A stretch of 64,000 nt of DNA, taken from assembly GCA_002104945.1 (NCBI GenBank), contig MCFH01000010.1, forward strand, positions 926,501 through 990,500, read 5' to 3'. This stretch comes from Piromyces finnis. Its lineage: Eukaryota; Neocallimastigomycota; Neocallimastigomycetes; Neocallimastigales; Neocallimastigaceae. The notes under the pieces are model-generated. The model did not search any database. It was not told the origin of the DNA and saw nothing but the letters and a program-made list of their open reading frames with translations. Each line of letters begins with the position of its first letter. Within the stretch, counting starts at the first letter, position 1. Below, one piece after another: positions 39,099-53,446 of this stretch. Both the position numbers and the translations under genes were made by a program.

Positions 39099-42000
39099 AT
39101 GGCTGATTCAGAAGACTTTCAAAAAATAGTTTTAAAAACAAAGTAAAAAATCTTTTTTTTTTAATTATTATAATTTTTTTTATTAGTAGTAGTAGTATTC
39201 AATTATATTTTAATAAAATAAGCAATAAATAGGCAAATTTTAGTTAATAGCAATTCATTATTGAAAATCTATATGAATTTTACCGTTATTAACAACTACA
39301 TACATAATATAATTTATTTAGCTTTATTCCTTCAAAAGTTATTGAAACTATTTATACTGGTGGTAAAATTCAAATTACTAGTGATGAAAAATATTTAATT
39401 ACTTCACTTGGTGAAGATGTCAATGTGATAGATCTTGAAACTAATGATGTTGTTCATCAACTTGAAGGAGTATGTTCTATATTTTATTAGAAAGTATAAA
39501 GTAAAAACTACAATAGAATATGCAATTTAAATTAATATTTATTGATTTAATAATTTTAAAAATTCACATTTCAAATTAAATTTCATTTATCAAGAATGCT
39601 GATACTGTAAGTTGTTTTTGTGTTAGACCTGATAACAAAGGCTTAGTCAGTGCTCACAGAAGTTTATTGTTAAAATATTGGGATCTTGAGACTGGATTAA
39701 TTGTTAGAAGTTGGAAGGTAAGTTGATTAAATTAATATCATAAATTTCTAAATATTTCATTTACTAATTATTAATAAATTTTATTTAAAAATTATTTTAA
39801 ATCAAAATAGGCTCATGAAGCACCAGTTATTGCAATGGATTTTGATCCTACCTCAACATTAGTTGCAACTGGTTCAGCTGATAGCACTATTAAGATTTGG
39901 GATGTTGAGAAGGGTTATTGTACCCACAATTTTAGAGGTCATTCTGGTGTAATTAGTGCATTAAAATTCCATTTCATGCCAGATAAACTAGAACTTTACT
40001 CAGGTAGTGATGATTGTCAAATAAGAATTTGGGATTTACGTAAAAAAATGTAAGTTAAAAATTAGAGACAATGCTTTTAGTAAAAAAGTAGAACAAATTT
40101 AAATATTCTAATTATTATGTAATATAATAATATATAATATAATAGGTGTGTTGCCGCACTAGATACACATGTTAGTGTAATTCGTGGTTTGGATGTCACT
40201 AAAGATGGAAAATATCTTATATCAGGTGCTAGAGATAAGATTGTTAGTATTACTGATTTATCAAATTACAAACCAGTTAGAAGTTTCCCAGTTTTTGAAG
40301 TAAGCAAAATGATAAAAAAATTTTAAATATAAAAACAAAATAATTAATTAAATTATAATTATTAATAAAAATATGTTTCAAAATATTGAAATGTTATTAA
40401 AAGACCGTTGAAGCAATCGGTATTGTTGATGAAAAGTATATTCCTTTAGATAAAAGAACAAAAGATGGTGTCTATTTTTACACCGGTGGTGAAAAGGGTA
40501 TTATAAGAATTTGGAACTTTAGTAATGGACAATGTATAAGAACACAAAAAGAAGGTGAAAATGGAACTAATAATCAAATTAATGATATTATGTAAGTAAT
40601 ATAATGTTTAAAAATAATTACAAGTAGTAATGTAATTTATATCTAATAACAATAATAATATTTTTTATATATTGTTTTAAATGTTATTAATTTTATGATT
40701 TTATTTTAAAGGTACTGTAAGAATAGTGATCAAATTGTTGCTGTCACATCAGATCAAAATATATTATTCTATAATATAAACAACTTTAATAGAACCAGAC
40801 AAATTATTGGTTATAATGATGAAATTATTGGCTTAACAACATTAGGTGAAAATGAACAATACTTAGCAGTTGCTTCAAATAGTGAACAAGTAAATTTAAT
40901 TATTTGAATAGTTTTATAATGAATTTATATATAAATATAAATATGTTATTAAATTTTATTTATATTAATAATTTCATTTAATAAATAATAGGTTCGTATA
41001 TATAACTTGGATAATTTAGATAGTGATATTTTACTTGGACATGAAAGTATTGTTATTTGTATTGATAGATCATATGATGGTAAATGGTTAGTTACTGGTT
41101 CAAAGGATAGTAATGTATTCTTATGGGATATAGATATGGAAAAACCACATAACGAAAGGTATATATATTAAATAAAAGAATAATATTTTAAACTTTTATT
41201 AATAATAAATATTTATTATTTTTGTTTATTTATAATAAATATTATCTTTTATAAATAGATACAAATTATTGGCTGAATGTGTTGGTCACACAGAAGCTAT
41301 TAGTGCTGTAGCTCTTTCAAGAAAGAGAAATCAATTTATTTTAACGGGAAGTCAAGATAGAACGATTAAGTGTTGGGATATTACTAAATTAAGTATGTAA
41401 TCAATAAAATAAGACATATCATATAGATAATTCATATAATAGTAATAATATATTTTAAATAAAAAAATTAGAAAAAAACGGTGAAGAAGTTACTAGATTA
41501 ACATCCGTTTACACTCTTACTGCCCATGAAAAAGATATTAATTCTATTGATGTTGCTCCAAATGATAAATTGTTTGCTAGTGGTTCACAAGATAAGACTG
41601 CGAAAGTAAGCTTTTATTACTAATAATAAACTTTAAATTGATTTTTAAAAAATATTAATTTCAGTATTTATAACATATTATTTTTAATAAAAAAATTTAA
41701 TAAAAAAAGATTTGGTCAACAGCCGATGGTTCATTATTGTCAACTTTAAGAGGTCATAGACGTGGTATTTGGTGCGTAAAATTTTCACCAGTAGATCAAG
41801 TTTTAGCTACAAGTTCCAGTGATAAAACTATCAAGATTTGGTCTTTAATCGACTCTTCATGTTTAAAGACATTTGAAGGTCACACAAATTCTGTATTACA
41901 AGTTTCATTCTTAACTAGTGGTATGCAATTAATTTCTTCTGGTTCAGATGGTTTAGTTAAACTTTGGACAATCAAAACTAATTCATGTGAAAATACTTTT

Positions 42001-42900
42001 GATAATCATGATGATAAGGTTTGGGCATTAGTACCAAAGAAAGATGAAAAATATGTTATTACTGGAGGTGCAGATTCTAAAATCAATATATGGGAAGATT
42101 ATACTAAACAAGAAATAGAAGAAAAACAAAAAGCTAATGAAGAATTGATTTTAAAGTAAATATAATCTTTGTAAATATAATCCTTAAAAATAACACTCTT
42201 TCAAATAGATATTACATTTATTTATCATTTATTTTATATATAATAAATAATTTTAAAATATAAGGGAACAAGATTTATCAAACTTTATTATGAAAAAGGA
42301 TTATAAGAATGCTATAATATTATCTATGGAATTAGATCAACCATATAGATTAATGAAATTATTCAGTGAAGTATTATATCAAAAGAAAGATCCAGACAGT
42401 GTATTAGGTTTAGAAGCTGTGGATGACGTTATTTTCAATTTAAGCAATGAACAAGTAAATATTAATCAAATATATAATTAATTATTTTTAATAATTTACT
42501 TATTATAATATCTTTATATTTTTTAAAAATAAAGTTGGAAAAATTATTATTATATGTTCGTGATTGGAACACTAACTCCAAGCATTCAACCATTGCACAA
42601 ACTGTTCTTAATGCTATATTGGGTTATTATGATCAAGAAACATTATTAAAATTGCCAAAACTTAACGAAGTAATTAATCTATAATATTTTAATTTATTTA
42701 TATATAAAATTCTTTACATTTAAATTAATAAAATGTTATCTTTCATTTTCTTTCACCAATAGATTTTAGATTCACTCCTTCCATATACAGAACGTCATTA
42801 TAAGCATTCAGAACAATTAATGATTGATAGTAATATTATTGATTACACCTTACATTCAATGGATTTACTTTCCAGTTTAGATTTAGATACCAATAACTAA
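39099..42900 (+). CDS. UTP13: U3 snoRNP (SSU processome) WD40 protein Utp13/TBL3
   Basis: Fourteen exons: 39099-39142, 39322-39469, 39595-39717, 39811-40049, 40146-40299, 40404-40591, 40712-40889, 40992-41158, 41259-41392, 41472-41605, 41710-42155, 42265-42454, 42535-42669 and 42763-42900, giving 805 aa, close to yeast and human Utp13/TBL3. Residues 1-650 form two WD40 propellers; clear repeats include [44 protein letters not shown] and [10 protein letters not shown]. The last 150 residues are the helical Utp13 domain ([18 protein letters not shown] to the end). The protein belongs to the UTP-B subcomplex that acts with U3 snoRNA in 18S rRNA processing in the nucleolus. It is the most intron-dense gene in the window. 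Confidence 0.95.
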
Positions 42901-43311
42901 AATATTCATAAAAATTATACATACTCAAAAAAAAACATATCTATAGTATAGTTTTATTATTCTCATTTTAACTTAAAAAAAAAAAAAAAAAAAAAAAATA
43001 TTAAAGTTTTTTATTAAATTATCTAATTGTTATTTAATCTATAATATAAAGTATTTAATTTATAATAGAATAATTATAAAAAAAATTTTCAAATAAAGTC
43101 TTTTTTAATAAAATAGATTTATATTTTTTATATATTGAAAAAACATAAAAATTTTTATCGAAATTATTCTTATTATTTATTTTTTTATTAATTTATATTT
43201 TTTTAAATTTTTATTTTTATTTTTTTTTTTTATTATTATTATATTTATTATTTATTATATTTATTTATTAGATTGATTGATTTATTGATTTATTTATTGA
43301 TTTATTAATTT

Positions 43312-43342
<31 letters not shown>

Positions 43343-43579
43343 TTTTTTTTCTTTTTTAAAATTTTATATTATTGTATTTAATAGTTTACTACGATATAAT
43401 TAATTTATTTCAACATTTTAACAATACTGTATTTAAATATTATATAAAAATTATATACAAAGTTATTTTTTTCTTAGCAAATAAACATTTTTTAACAAAT
43501 TAATTATAATTAATTGAATGTATTATAAATTCTTTTTTTTATTTGATTGCATTATATTTCCATTTATAGTACATAGTAC
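42901..43579. other. Convergent 3' spacer
   Basis: 0.68 kb between the 3' ends of UTP13 and the BAR-SH3 gene. It holds a poly-A run at about 42976-42999 and a TTTA/TTGA-rich stretch at about 43255-43340. I see no gene. Confidence 0.6.
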
Positions 43580-45194
43580 TTAATTATTACTTGAATAAAC
43601 ATAAGATTCGGAATTCTCCTTGCTTCCTCCAAAGTCTGCAAATTTATCTGTAACATAAAATTCTAACAAACAATTTAATGGGAAGAAACCATCTTTTCCT
43701 GATCTAAGATTAACACCAGTGGCCCATCCATCATCAAACATTTTTGTAATATCAACTAAATCATTTGTTTGCAATTCTAATTCATCATCCATTGATTTTT
43801 CAAATGGATAAATTGCTTTGCAGTACTTTGAATCTAACTCTTTTGTATTATAGACTTTTTCATTTGGTGTTAAATTAGTAAGATTTTCATTATTAATAAT
43901 ACTTTTTCTCTTAGCTGAACCTGAACTTTGAACTGTTCCAGATGGGGAACCAAGACTATAATCATCTGAAAATATTGAAGAGCGGTCTTTCTTCTTTCCT
44001 TGGTCTTTTGTAGTAGATGTTTTAATATTAGATGTAGCCGCTGTAGCTTCAACAGTATTTTTAATATTTGATGGGTTTAAATAATTATCAAATGGAGATG
44101 GAGAATTATCAATCGGAACTGGATTTGATACATTACTTGTTATATTATTATTATACATTGATGTACCAGCTACGATATTTTGTTCATTTACATTATTATT
44201 ATTTTCAACCTTATCATTAATATATTGATCATTGTAATAACCATCAACGGAATAATCATAATTAAAATTATTACCATTATAATCCATTAAACCTAAATTT
44301 TGATAACTATTTTCTTTTGAACTTAAGCTATTCTTACTAAGAGCACTATCACTATTTTGATGTGTAATCTTAGCGGTAGCACCATTAACAGTTTGAGCAA
44401 CTTTAAAATCTTCAAGCTCTAATTTGTTATCTACAATTTCATTAATATAATCTTTTTCGGATTTCTTTTCGGAATACCTATCTTCTCCACAAATCTCATT
44501 ACTTCTTTTAATACTCTGTTTTAATTGAAGTAATTCATCAACAGCATTTTGATAGAAACTAAGCTCACTATCAATTAAATTAACAAATTGTTGTGTACGT
44601 TCTGCCTCTTTTCTATTGGAAGTTAAATCAGCCATTTTTTCTGCAAGAGTTGTTAAAGATTGTTGATAATTTTTATATAACAATTCAACCTTTGATTTTT
44701 GTTCTTGGCTTACTGGTTGGTTTTGCTTCTTTAGCTTATTTTGATATGAAACAAAATTTTTAGCATTCTTGGCATATAGATTTTTTGAAGTCTATTATAA
44801 TAAAGAATTAAATATTTAGAGAAAAATATACAAATTATTATTTAAAAATATATAATTAAGAATTATATTGTTATTATTATCATATTTATATTAAAAACTT
44901 TTATATTTAAAAAGAAAAGAAATATCTACTTGATATTTTTTAAAATCATCTAATGATTCATTTAAATATTGTATGTATTTATTAAGTGCTTCAGCCTAAA
45001 ATATATAATTACAAAGATAATTACAAATATTAGAACATAATGAGGAAAAAAAAAAGTAAATTATGTTAAAAAAGAAAATAAATCTTGATTTTTACCATAT
45101 CTTTTTGTTTTTCGTACATATGTCTGTGAGCATCACTGTAATCATTATATACTCTACCTTTATATTTTTATATATGTTATTATTATTATTATTA

Positions 45195-45226
<32 letters not shown>

Positions 45227-45648
45227 GTAAAGTGTACTTAAATAATAAACTTACTTAAATGACAAGTATTATTTAAAGTTTGACTAGCTTGAAGTGCAGC
45301 AAGAGACATAAGCTCTAATGGAAATTTTTTACTATTCTTTGAAGAGCCTTGGTTAACTAAATTTTGTGGAGCCTTTGACTTTTTATTAAAAAGCTTTAAA
45401 TAAGTTTCACTTGATCTTACTAATACCTCTGTATCAATATGGATAGATTCTGATTGTTTTTGTAGATGCATGAAAGTATTTGAATCTTTTTTATATAATT
45501 ATAAAATTAATTTAAACCCATTATTTATGTAAAGCACAAAATTATAAATTAAACTATGTAATTATATTAAAATTGTAATTCAATATATACTTTTATCCTT
45601 GATTGAAGTACTCGAAAACTTATCCGTAATTTTTCCTAATATACCCAT
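43580..45648 (-). CDS. BAR-SH3 adaptor protein
   Basis: Five exons: 45648-45591, 45485-45255, 45157-45096, 44995-44930 and 44791-43580, giving 542 aa. The start MGILGKITDKFSS resembles the amphipathic starts of BAR proteins. Residues 1 to about 245 are helical and charged, consistent with a BAR domain (for example LVRSSETYLKLFNKK, MYEKQKDMAEALNKYIQYL, LLYKNYQQSLTTLAEKM and FVNLIDSELSFYQNAVDELL). A disordered Asn/Ser linker follows. The C-terminal SH3 domain (about 462-520) shows the usual signature residues: KAIYPF, DELEL, DDGWATG and a GFFPLNCLLEF end. Such proteins bind curved membrane and link it to actin and endocytic partners. I cannot separate the Rvs167/amphiphysin, endophilin and other fungal BAR-SH3 classes. 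Intron 2 contains a TTA microsatellite. Confidence 0.83.
45177..45228. repeat. (TTA)n microsatellite in intron 2 of the BAR-SH3 gene
   Basis: About 16 trinucleotide units with one or two TTG variants, between the exon 2 donor (45254) and the exon 3 acceptor (45158) of the minus-strand gene. Confidence 0.9.
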
Positions 45649-46966
45649 TTTGACTTTTAGTTAACTAATTTTTAACCACAATAAAAAATTAATATACTCA
45701 TTAGTTTAAAATAATGAAAATTCACACTTTATTAATCATAATAAATCAATATTTTTATATTTTAATAATGCTATTATTATTATTATTTATATTTAAAGAA
45801 TATAAACAATACAATTCAAATTTTTATTTTATGATATTTTATTGTTTTATTATTATATTCCAATATACTATTCATAAAATAAATTCAATTTTTTAAAAGT
45901 TGTAGATATATTTCTATACTTCTGTATTTATATATTTATCTAAAAATAATACTATATATGTTCATTATTTCAAATATACACTTTGACATTTTTTTTTTTA
46001 CCTCCTATAAATTAGCTTATTACGACATATATAATTATTATTATTTAATACAATATTTTATATTATACAACAATATTAATAACCTTTTCCTTTATAATAT
46101 GTAATTTGTATAATTTATAAAATAATAAATATTTACTTTATTTAAAATTTTATGTACCTTTCTTTTCGTTTTTTGTTTTTTTATGTTTGGTTTTAAATTT
46201 TTAACAATTAATCAATAATTAATATAATTTCAAGTTCATTATTAAAAACCTTAAAATAATTATATATTACAATTATAATAAAATCATATCATATTTCATA
46301 TAATTAGATTTCAATAATTTAATATAATATAAAAAATCACTATATATTAGATTATATATGTAGATATGTAATATGTATTATAATTGTTATGATAGAACAA
46401 TAGTATTATAATATATTATAATATACTGATATATATATATAAATATATTAAGTAAATTTGGAGTTTTTTTATAAAAATGTAACATCATACAAATATATTA
46501 AAATTAATTTATGCCTAATATATTTAATAGAAAAATTATAAAATATAATTTATTTTAAAAATATAATAATATTAATATCTATAAAATAAATATCACGTGT
46601 TTTAACATTATAATCACAATACACATATTTTTTTTAGAATTATATTTAAAATAAATTCTTCTGAAGTTTTTACTCTAAATATTTAGAGAAATAGCTATAA
46701 AATAATAATATAATAGAAAAGTATTTAATAGTTTTTTTATTTTGTCAAATCACATTATTACAAATAGTAAAATATATCTTTAACTTCTATAAATTTTTAG
46801 CTTATATTTAATTGAAAAAGTAAAAATTATATTCATCTTAATTGGTTTAATTTTCTTTCCTTTTAATGAACATTATTTTTATTTAGTTAGTTACTTATTT
46901 AATTATTTATTTATTCATTCATTTATTTAGTTAGTTAGTTACTTATTTATTTATTTATTTATTCAT

Positions 46967-47001
<35 letters not shown>

Positions 47002-47022
47002 TTGATTGATTGATTGATTGAT

Positions 47023-47105
<83 letters not shown>

Positions 47106-47118
47106 TTGATTGATTGAT

Positions 47119-47165
<47 letters not shown>

Positions 47166-47206
47166 TTGATTTATTGATTTATTTATTTATTTATTTATTT
47201 ATTGAT

Positions 47207-47237
<31 letters not shown>

Positions 47238-48002
47238 TTGATTTATTGATTTATTTATTGATTTATCGATTTATCATTTAAGCTAAATAAATAAATTTAT
47301 CTTGATTCAATACATTTCAATAAATATAACAATAATTATAGTACACATAAAAATATCATTAATTATTAAAAATATAATTTTTTCAAAAAAGTGTTTATGA
47401 ACATTACTGACTATCCACATAATAATAAAGTTATTTAATTATCAAAAGAAATTATATATTAAAATTGGGAGACTTAAATGTGATGTTATAATAATATAAT
47501 AATAAAAATTTTTTAAAAAGCATTTTATTTATTGTAATAGAATAATTTTTTATAATTAATTAGAAATAAAAATATATATAAATTTTTTTATTTCTTAATT
47601 ACAATAACAAAATAAATTTTATTTTTATTTTTTATTTGTAGTAACCATTAAATCACTAAACATGCTTAATAATAAAAAAATTTCTTTTAATTATTAAAAT
47701 AATATATTATAGTAATTGAATTATTACTATAATTAAAAATATTTTATATTTATTTAACAGATAATTAACTGTTGCACAAAAAAAAACTTAAAATTCTATA
47801 TATATAAACTATTTAAAGTTAAAATTTTAATATTTTCATTCCTAGCATATAATTAAGTTTTTTTTTTTTTTTTTTTATTCTTAAATTTTAAAGAATTATA
47901 AACTTTTTAATATTGATTATAATAAGAATATAAAATATAGTGAAGATAACATCCTTATATAAAGCAATACTTTATAAAATAAAATAATTAAAATACAGTA
48001 AA
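45649..48002. other. Divergent spacer with long TTTA/TTGA array
   Basis: 2.35 kb between two divergent genes. Apart from the array at 46880-47277 it is AT-rich without a gene. An ORF of about 60 codons at 45714-45896 is hydrophobic and AT-driven, and I do not support it. Confidence 0.6.
46880..47277. repeat. Compound (TTTA)n/(TTGA)n array
   Basis: About 400 bp of tetranucleotide repeat, mainly TTTA with interspersed TTGA, TTAG and TTCA units. The TTGA units cluster near 47003-47022, 47106-47120, 47166-47180 and 47238-47270, which suggests local duplications inside the array. Confidence 0.93.
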
Positions 48003-48783
48003 ATGGGTATTAAGTTAAATGTTTTTATGAAATACACTCTTGTGACAACATGTATTGTTCAGTTGGTACATAATATATACTATACATATATACATATAAT
48101 TATGAATGTTTATATTAAATAATTATATCATACTATCAATATAGCAATGATATAAACATTAACAATTTTAATAATTTTAATAGATTTTGATATTTGTAAA
48201 TTCATTTTTTACACATGAATTATCATCATATTTAAATTTAATAGAGTTATTATTCCCTCTGTTTGAATTATTAGCTTTACCAAAATTTAAACCAAAATGT
48301 GTTGATGATGTCAATTTAAATACTTCAATATTAAAATTTCTTAATGCTAAAAGCATTATGTTAATGGTAGTGTTATTATCTCATCAAATAAGATATTAAT
48401 TAATATATTGATTGATTACACTTAATAATTTTAATAATAATTATATAATAAATAATAAAAAGTATATATTCTATTGTGGCATCGGTTTTCTTCTTTATAT
48501 ATTTTATTCCTTAATATTATTTGAAGTAATAAATATTGATAGTGAAACTTCATCAAAATTTTTTGGTTCAGATATTAATAATTCAAAGAAAATAAGCTCA
48601 TTAACATATATTATCTATTTTGTCAGAACAATATTTTATGTATGTTAATATTATTTATATATTATTATATTTCTATTTTACTAAATTATCATATAATTAT
48701 TATAGTTAATCGGTTTAATTTCTTCGATCATAGTTAGACACGTATACAAAAAGAGTCTTGAAATCTACCAAGGATTCTCATAA
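48003..48783 (+). CDS. Small multi-pass membrane protein, unknown
   Basis: Four exons: 48003-48065, 48184-48366, 48463-48639 and 48706-48783, all introns phase 0, giving 166 aa. Start MGIKLNVF. I see four likely hydrophobic segments: YTLVTTCIVQLILIFV (about 11-27), LLFPLFELLAL (about 40-53), IFYCGIGFLLYIFYSLILF (about 84-104) and YIIYFVRTIFYLIGLISSII (about 130-152). The tail is short and basic (VRHVYKKSLEIYQ). Size and layout resemble small Golgi or endosomal four-helix proteins such as Tvp15-type proteins, but no motif proves this. The exon structure was inferred from frame continuity; each exon alone is short, so the model is less certain than its neighbours. Confidence 0.65.
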
Positions 48784-49418
48784 ATAATAATTTTGAAAAA
48801 AAAAAAAATCAATTATCAATTGTTTATTTTAATAAATATAACATTAGGGAAATAGAATATATATATGGATTAGGTTTTAATTTTTTACAGCTATTTTTTT
48901 TCTATACAATAAAAAAAAATAAAAATGATTTTTTAAAATCTATATTATAGTAAACATAAAAAAAAAAAAATAATAAATAAATAAAAAATAAAATAATTAT
49001 GAACAATCATTATTTTATAATTATATTAAATATATAAAAACATGCTTTATTATTTGGTAAATTAAATGTAATAGAAATAGAAATACTTTAATTCTTTTCC
49101 AGAAATTTTAAATTAAAATTTAACTCATTAATTTATATTAATAGACTGATAAAAAGTTTAATTGTAACATTTATTATCTTTCAGGATTTTTTTTTTAAGA
49201 AATATATTTATATATATTATTAAATTTTCTATATTAAACCATAATTATTAATATTATATATTTATAAAATTCCGTTAATCTAAAAGATTGATTTCTATAT
49301 ATATATATAGAATAAAAGTAAAAAAAAAAAAAAAAAAGAAATAAGAAAAAATTGGTATAATTAAAAAATTGGTTTTTAAAAAGAAGATATAATTCATGAA
49401 GTAAATTTTAAATTAAAA
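48784..49418. other. Spacer upstream of the UBL-AN1 gene
   Basis: 0.63 kb, AT-rich, with several poly-A runs (for example 49320-49337). No gene seen. Confidence 0.6.
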
Positions 49419-52400
49419 ATGAAAGATAAATTAATAAATAAAAATCTAAATATTCAACAAAAAAAAAAAATTAACAATAATACAAAATATAATGATATAA
49501 AAATAAACAAATTTTCAAAGAATTCAAATAACACTAATTCGTATACTAAACAAAATAAAAATGTTGAAGATGATACTGAGAAAAATAACAATATTAAAAC
49601 AGAAAGAAATTCAAATGACCAATTAAATCATGCACATCCTGATTTAAAAGAATCGACCGCGTCAAATAAAAGCTTTTGTAAATATATTTTTAAAAATCAA
49701 GACATAGCTAAAACTTTAAAAAAGTCTTATACCTTAAATGATGGAATAGATCAAGAAAAAAAAATAGAAAAAAAAGATGAAAAAGAAAAAAGTTTCCAGA
49801 ATATAAATGCTACAAATACTAATTCAAATATATTAGATAATAATTCTATTAATGAAAATTCTAAAAATTCTTCACCGAAACATGTATCAAAATCATTGGC
49901 AACACTTAAAAAAAATAAAAAAAGTATATCAGAAGTTAATATGGGGAAAAGCAAAATTCAATCTTTAAATAAAAAAGAAACAATTGAAAATATAAACCTA
50001 AAAAGAAAAAGTAATAATAATGATATCATAAATAAATCAAAGTTAGATGAAATTTCATCCACAAAATCTAATAATAATACAATTAAATTTGATAATAAAC
50101 TTGTTAAAATCAATAGTAAAATGTTAAAAAATAAAATAAAATTAAATCCAATAACAAAATCTCAATTTCAATCATTATCAAAAATATCATCAAAAGCTTC
50201 TTTAATTGAAATTAAAAATTCAAGAGAAGAATATATTCATTCAGCATCATCTTTTTATTCAACAACTACTACTTCATCTTCATCTTCATCTTTAAGTTCT
50301 TATAGTAAATCGTTAAATAAAACTCAATTAGAAATTCATCAACGTTTTAAAAAAATGAAACAAGAAAAACTTAATAACATACAGAATAATAACAATATCA
50401 ATAATGGAAATGTTTTAAATGATACTGAAATAAATTATGAAATTAATAAATCTAAATTAAAGGATGCTAAAAATAAAAAATCAAATATTGTGAATTTATC
50501 AATCAGTACTCTTACAGGGCAGCAATTCTTTATAAAGGTTTTGAGTAGCTATACAATCAGTGATGTAAAAGATTTAATTCAAGAAAAGGAAGGGCTTGCT
50601 GCCCAAACTCAAATATTAATTTATCAAGACAAAACATTAGATTGTGATTCAATGACTATTGAAGATTATGGAATAGAAAATGGTTCATCGATTAAACTAA
50701 TGATAAAATTATATGATGGTAATTTAATATAAATAAAAGAAATAACTAATAAATATCATGTTATTTTTTTAATATATTACAAAGAAACAAAAAAAGTTTT
50801 TTTAACTAATTTTCAAAATTTATCTATCTTTTATTTTTTATAATAAATCGTTTATATAATAATACATAGGTTTATGTAATATTGAACAAGAAGATACAAA
50901 AAAAGACAATACTATTGTTTTATTATTATGTAAGAAAAAGGGTTATTTATACTTATTTGAGACGTCTTTAAAATCAACTAGTCAACTATCAAATGAATCT
51001 TTTGATTCAAGTTTATTTGATTTTTACAATTCTTTTGATGATAAATCTATCACGTCTTCTGAAATGTCATCAAAACCTACATCTCCAATTTCTACTACAT
51101 ATAGTAATTCTAGTTTATTTAATAAAGAAAGCTTAAATTTTCTTAATTCTCAAACATCTAAGTCAAGTGTCTATTCATCAAATTGTGATGATAATATTTC
51201 AGTTAATAATTCTTCAAAAAATATTATGGAAAAAAAAAATGACAAAAAGAAAGTACTCTTCAATAATAAAAGTAGATCGTTATCTATTAATTATGATTTG
51301 CTAAAAATAATAGAGAATGCTACTCTATGTGCTAATAAAAGTGGGTATAACGTAACTGTAGCTATTCAAGATTTAGATACCCCTGTATATTCATATCAAT
51401 CTTCTTTAAACTCCTTCAGTGATGATGATACATTTACTGATATTTATAATAATAAAACATATAAAAGTGAAAGTATTTCCTCGAATTCTATTACAAGTAG
51501 TAATTCAAGTAATCAAATAAGTAGTCAAATTAATAGTAATGCTCATTCTAAACAATCAACAAGTTTATCATTAGAATCATCAATAGAATATTTATATAAT
51601 AGTAATAGCGATTCAAATATTTATGTCCCAATATATGAATATAATTTATTATCTTATCATAGCCATCAGACTCCATCATTAAGAAAAACTAAATCAGAAA
51701 TATTTAATATAGGTCAAAAAATGCAAAATAAAAATAATATTTTAACTCTACGTAAACAGAAATCAGATTCTCAGTTATATAAAAGTTTTATGGAATATTT
51801 AAATAAAACATATCAACCTCACTTTCATGATCAAATTAATTCATCTAATAAAAGCACTAATTCAATTCTATTTCCATGTTATTTTTTAATACAAGACTTA
51901 AATAGAAATAATTCATCGAAAAGTGGGAATATCACCATAGAAAATAAAGATGCCACTTCATTTAATAAAATAAAAAGCAATCATAAATTAATTAATTTTA
52001 AAAATAATTCACCTTCATTAATAACTCCTTCTAATACAGAAATTAGATCAAATACACAAAATAGTATAAATATCAATAATATTAAACAAAATAATATACA
52101 TATGATAAATACTAGTAATAGCAATTTAACTAAAAATGATAACAATAAAACCAATAATAATACTAAATTACTATCGAAATCTTATTCACAGGTTATTCAT
52201 CCAGTATCCCAAATAGAGTCATCATTAAAACAATCTTCCTTTCCTTTTATTGGAAACAAAATGGCAGGAAGAGGAGTAGTTGATGGACATCCACAAAATA
52301 GTAAATTAGAAGAAACTCTCTATACTGAACGACCATCAACTTCAGTACCAATTGTTACTTATTATAAAGATATATATAATCCTAATTTAATTAAATCTTC

Positions 52401-53415
52401 ATTTAATATATATGAAGATACAATTTCGAATAATAATAATAAAATTTCTTTACAACAAGAAAAAATAGATAAACTAGAAGAAAATATAGAAATAATATCC
52501 ATAAATAAAAATTTCAACAACGCGGTAACTATCGAAGGAAATAGTGATATTAAACACATATCAAATAATGGTAATAAACAATCAAAGAAAAATAGAAACA
52601 CTATTTCATTACCTGAAATTTCAATTAATAATAGTAATAATAAAACAGAAAAGAAAAATCCATTTCCAAAAGGAAATATACACAGTTTTCCAGATATATA
52701 TAAACATATACCCAATGACAAAATTTATAAACCACAAATTACTATTAAATATAAAGATTCTGATGCAGAAGATGATATTGATAGATATGTTAATGAAGAA
52801 AATCAAAGCTATTATTGTCCTCGTAAAGAAAATTATAAATATTCCTCTAATAAAATAAAAAAATTAGAACCGAAAATATACCATAAAAGACTTTCTTCAA
52901 ATCAAACAAATTATGATAATAAGGAAGTGTTTCATGATACCAATGCTATAATGAAAAAGATTGAATCAGAATATTCAATAAATGATTATAGTGAAGATGA
53001 AGATAATATTATTCTTGATTATTTTGATCAGGGAATGAATTATAAAGAATTGAAACCAGAGCCAATAAATAGCTTAAACAATGAAAATTATCACTATATA
53101 CCGGAACATGAACTTCAAAATTTATTTCAAAAAGAATATATAAATAATCATAATAATAACTATGATGATGAATATATATATTTTTATGATGAAAAGGATA
53201 TTCCTTTTAATAAAATAAAATCATTTATATCAACTAAAAATATTAAAACCGATATAAAAGAAAAAAGTCTAGATCTGAGTTTTAGAAAAAAAAATTCAGA
53301 TTGTCAAAATGAAAATAATAAACTATTAGCATCACCTTTGAGTCAAAATAATAAAACAAATGAAGAAATTAATGATTCCTCTATAAATAAATCAATCAAC
53401 GAAGCTTTATCAATA

Positions 53416-53446
<31 letters not shown>

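Noticed and set aside
45714-45896. Small hydrophobic ORF
   Set aside because: Ile/Tyr/Phe composition is that of random AT-rich sequence; no motif, no splice partners, and it sits in an upstream region.
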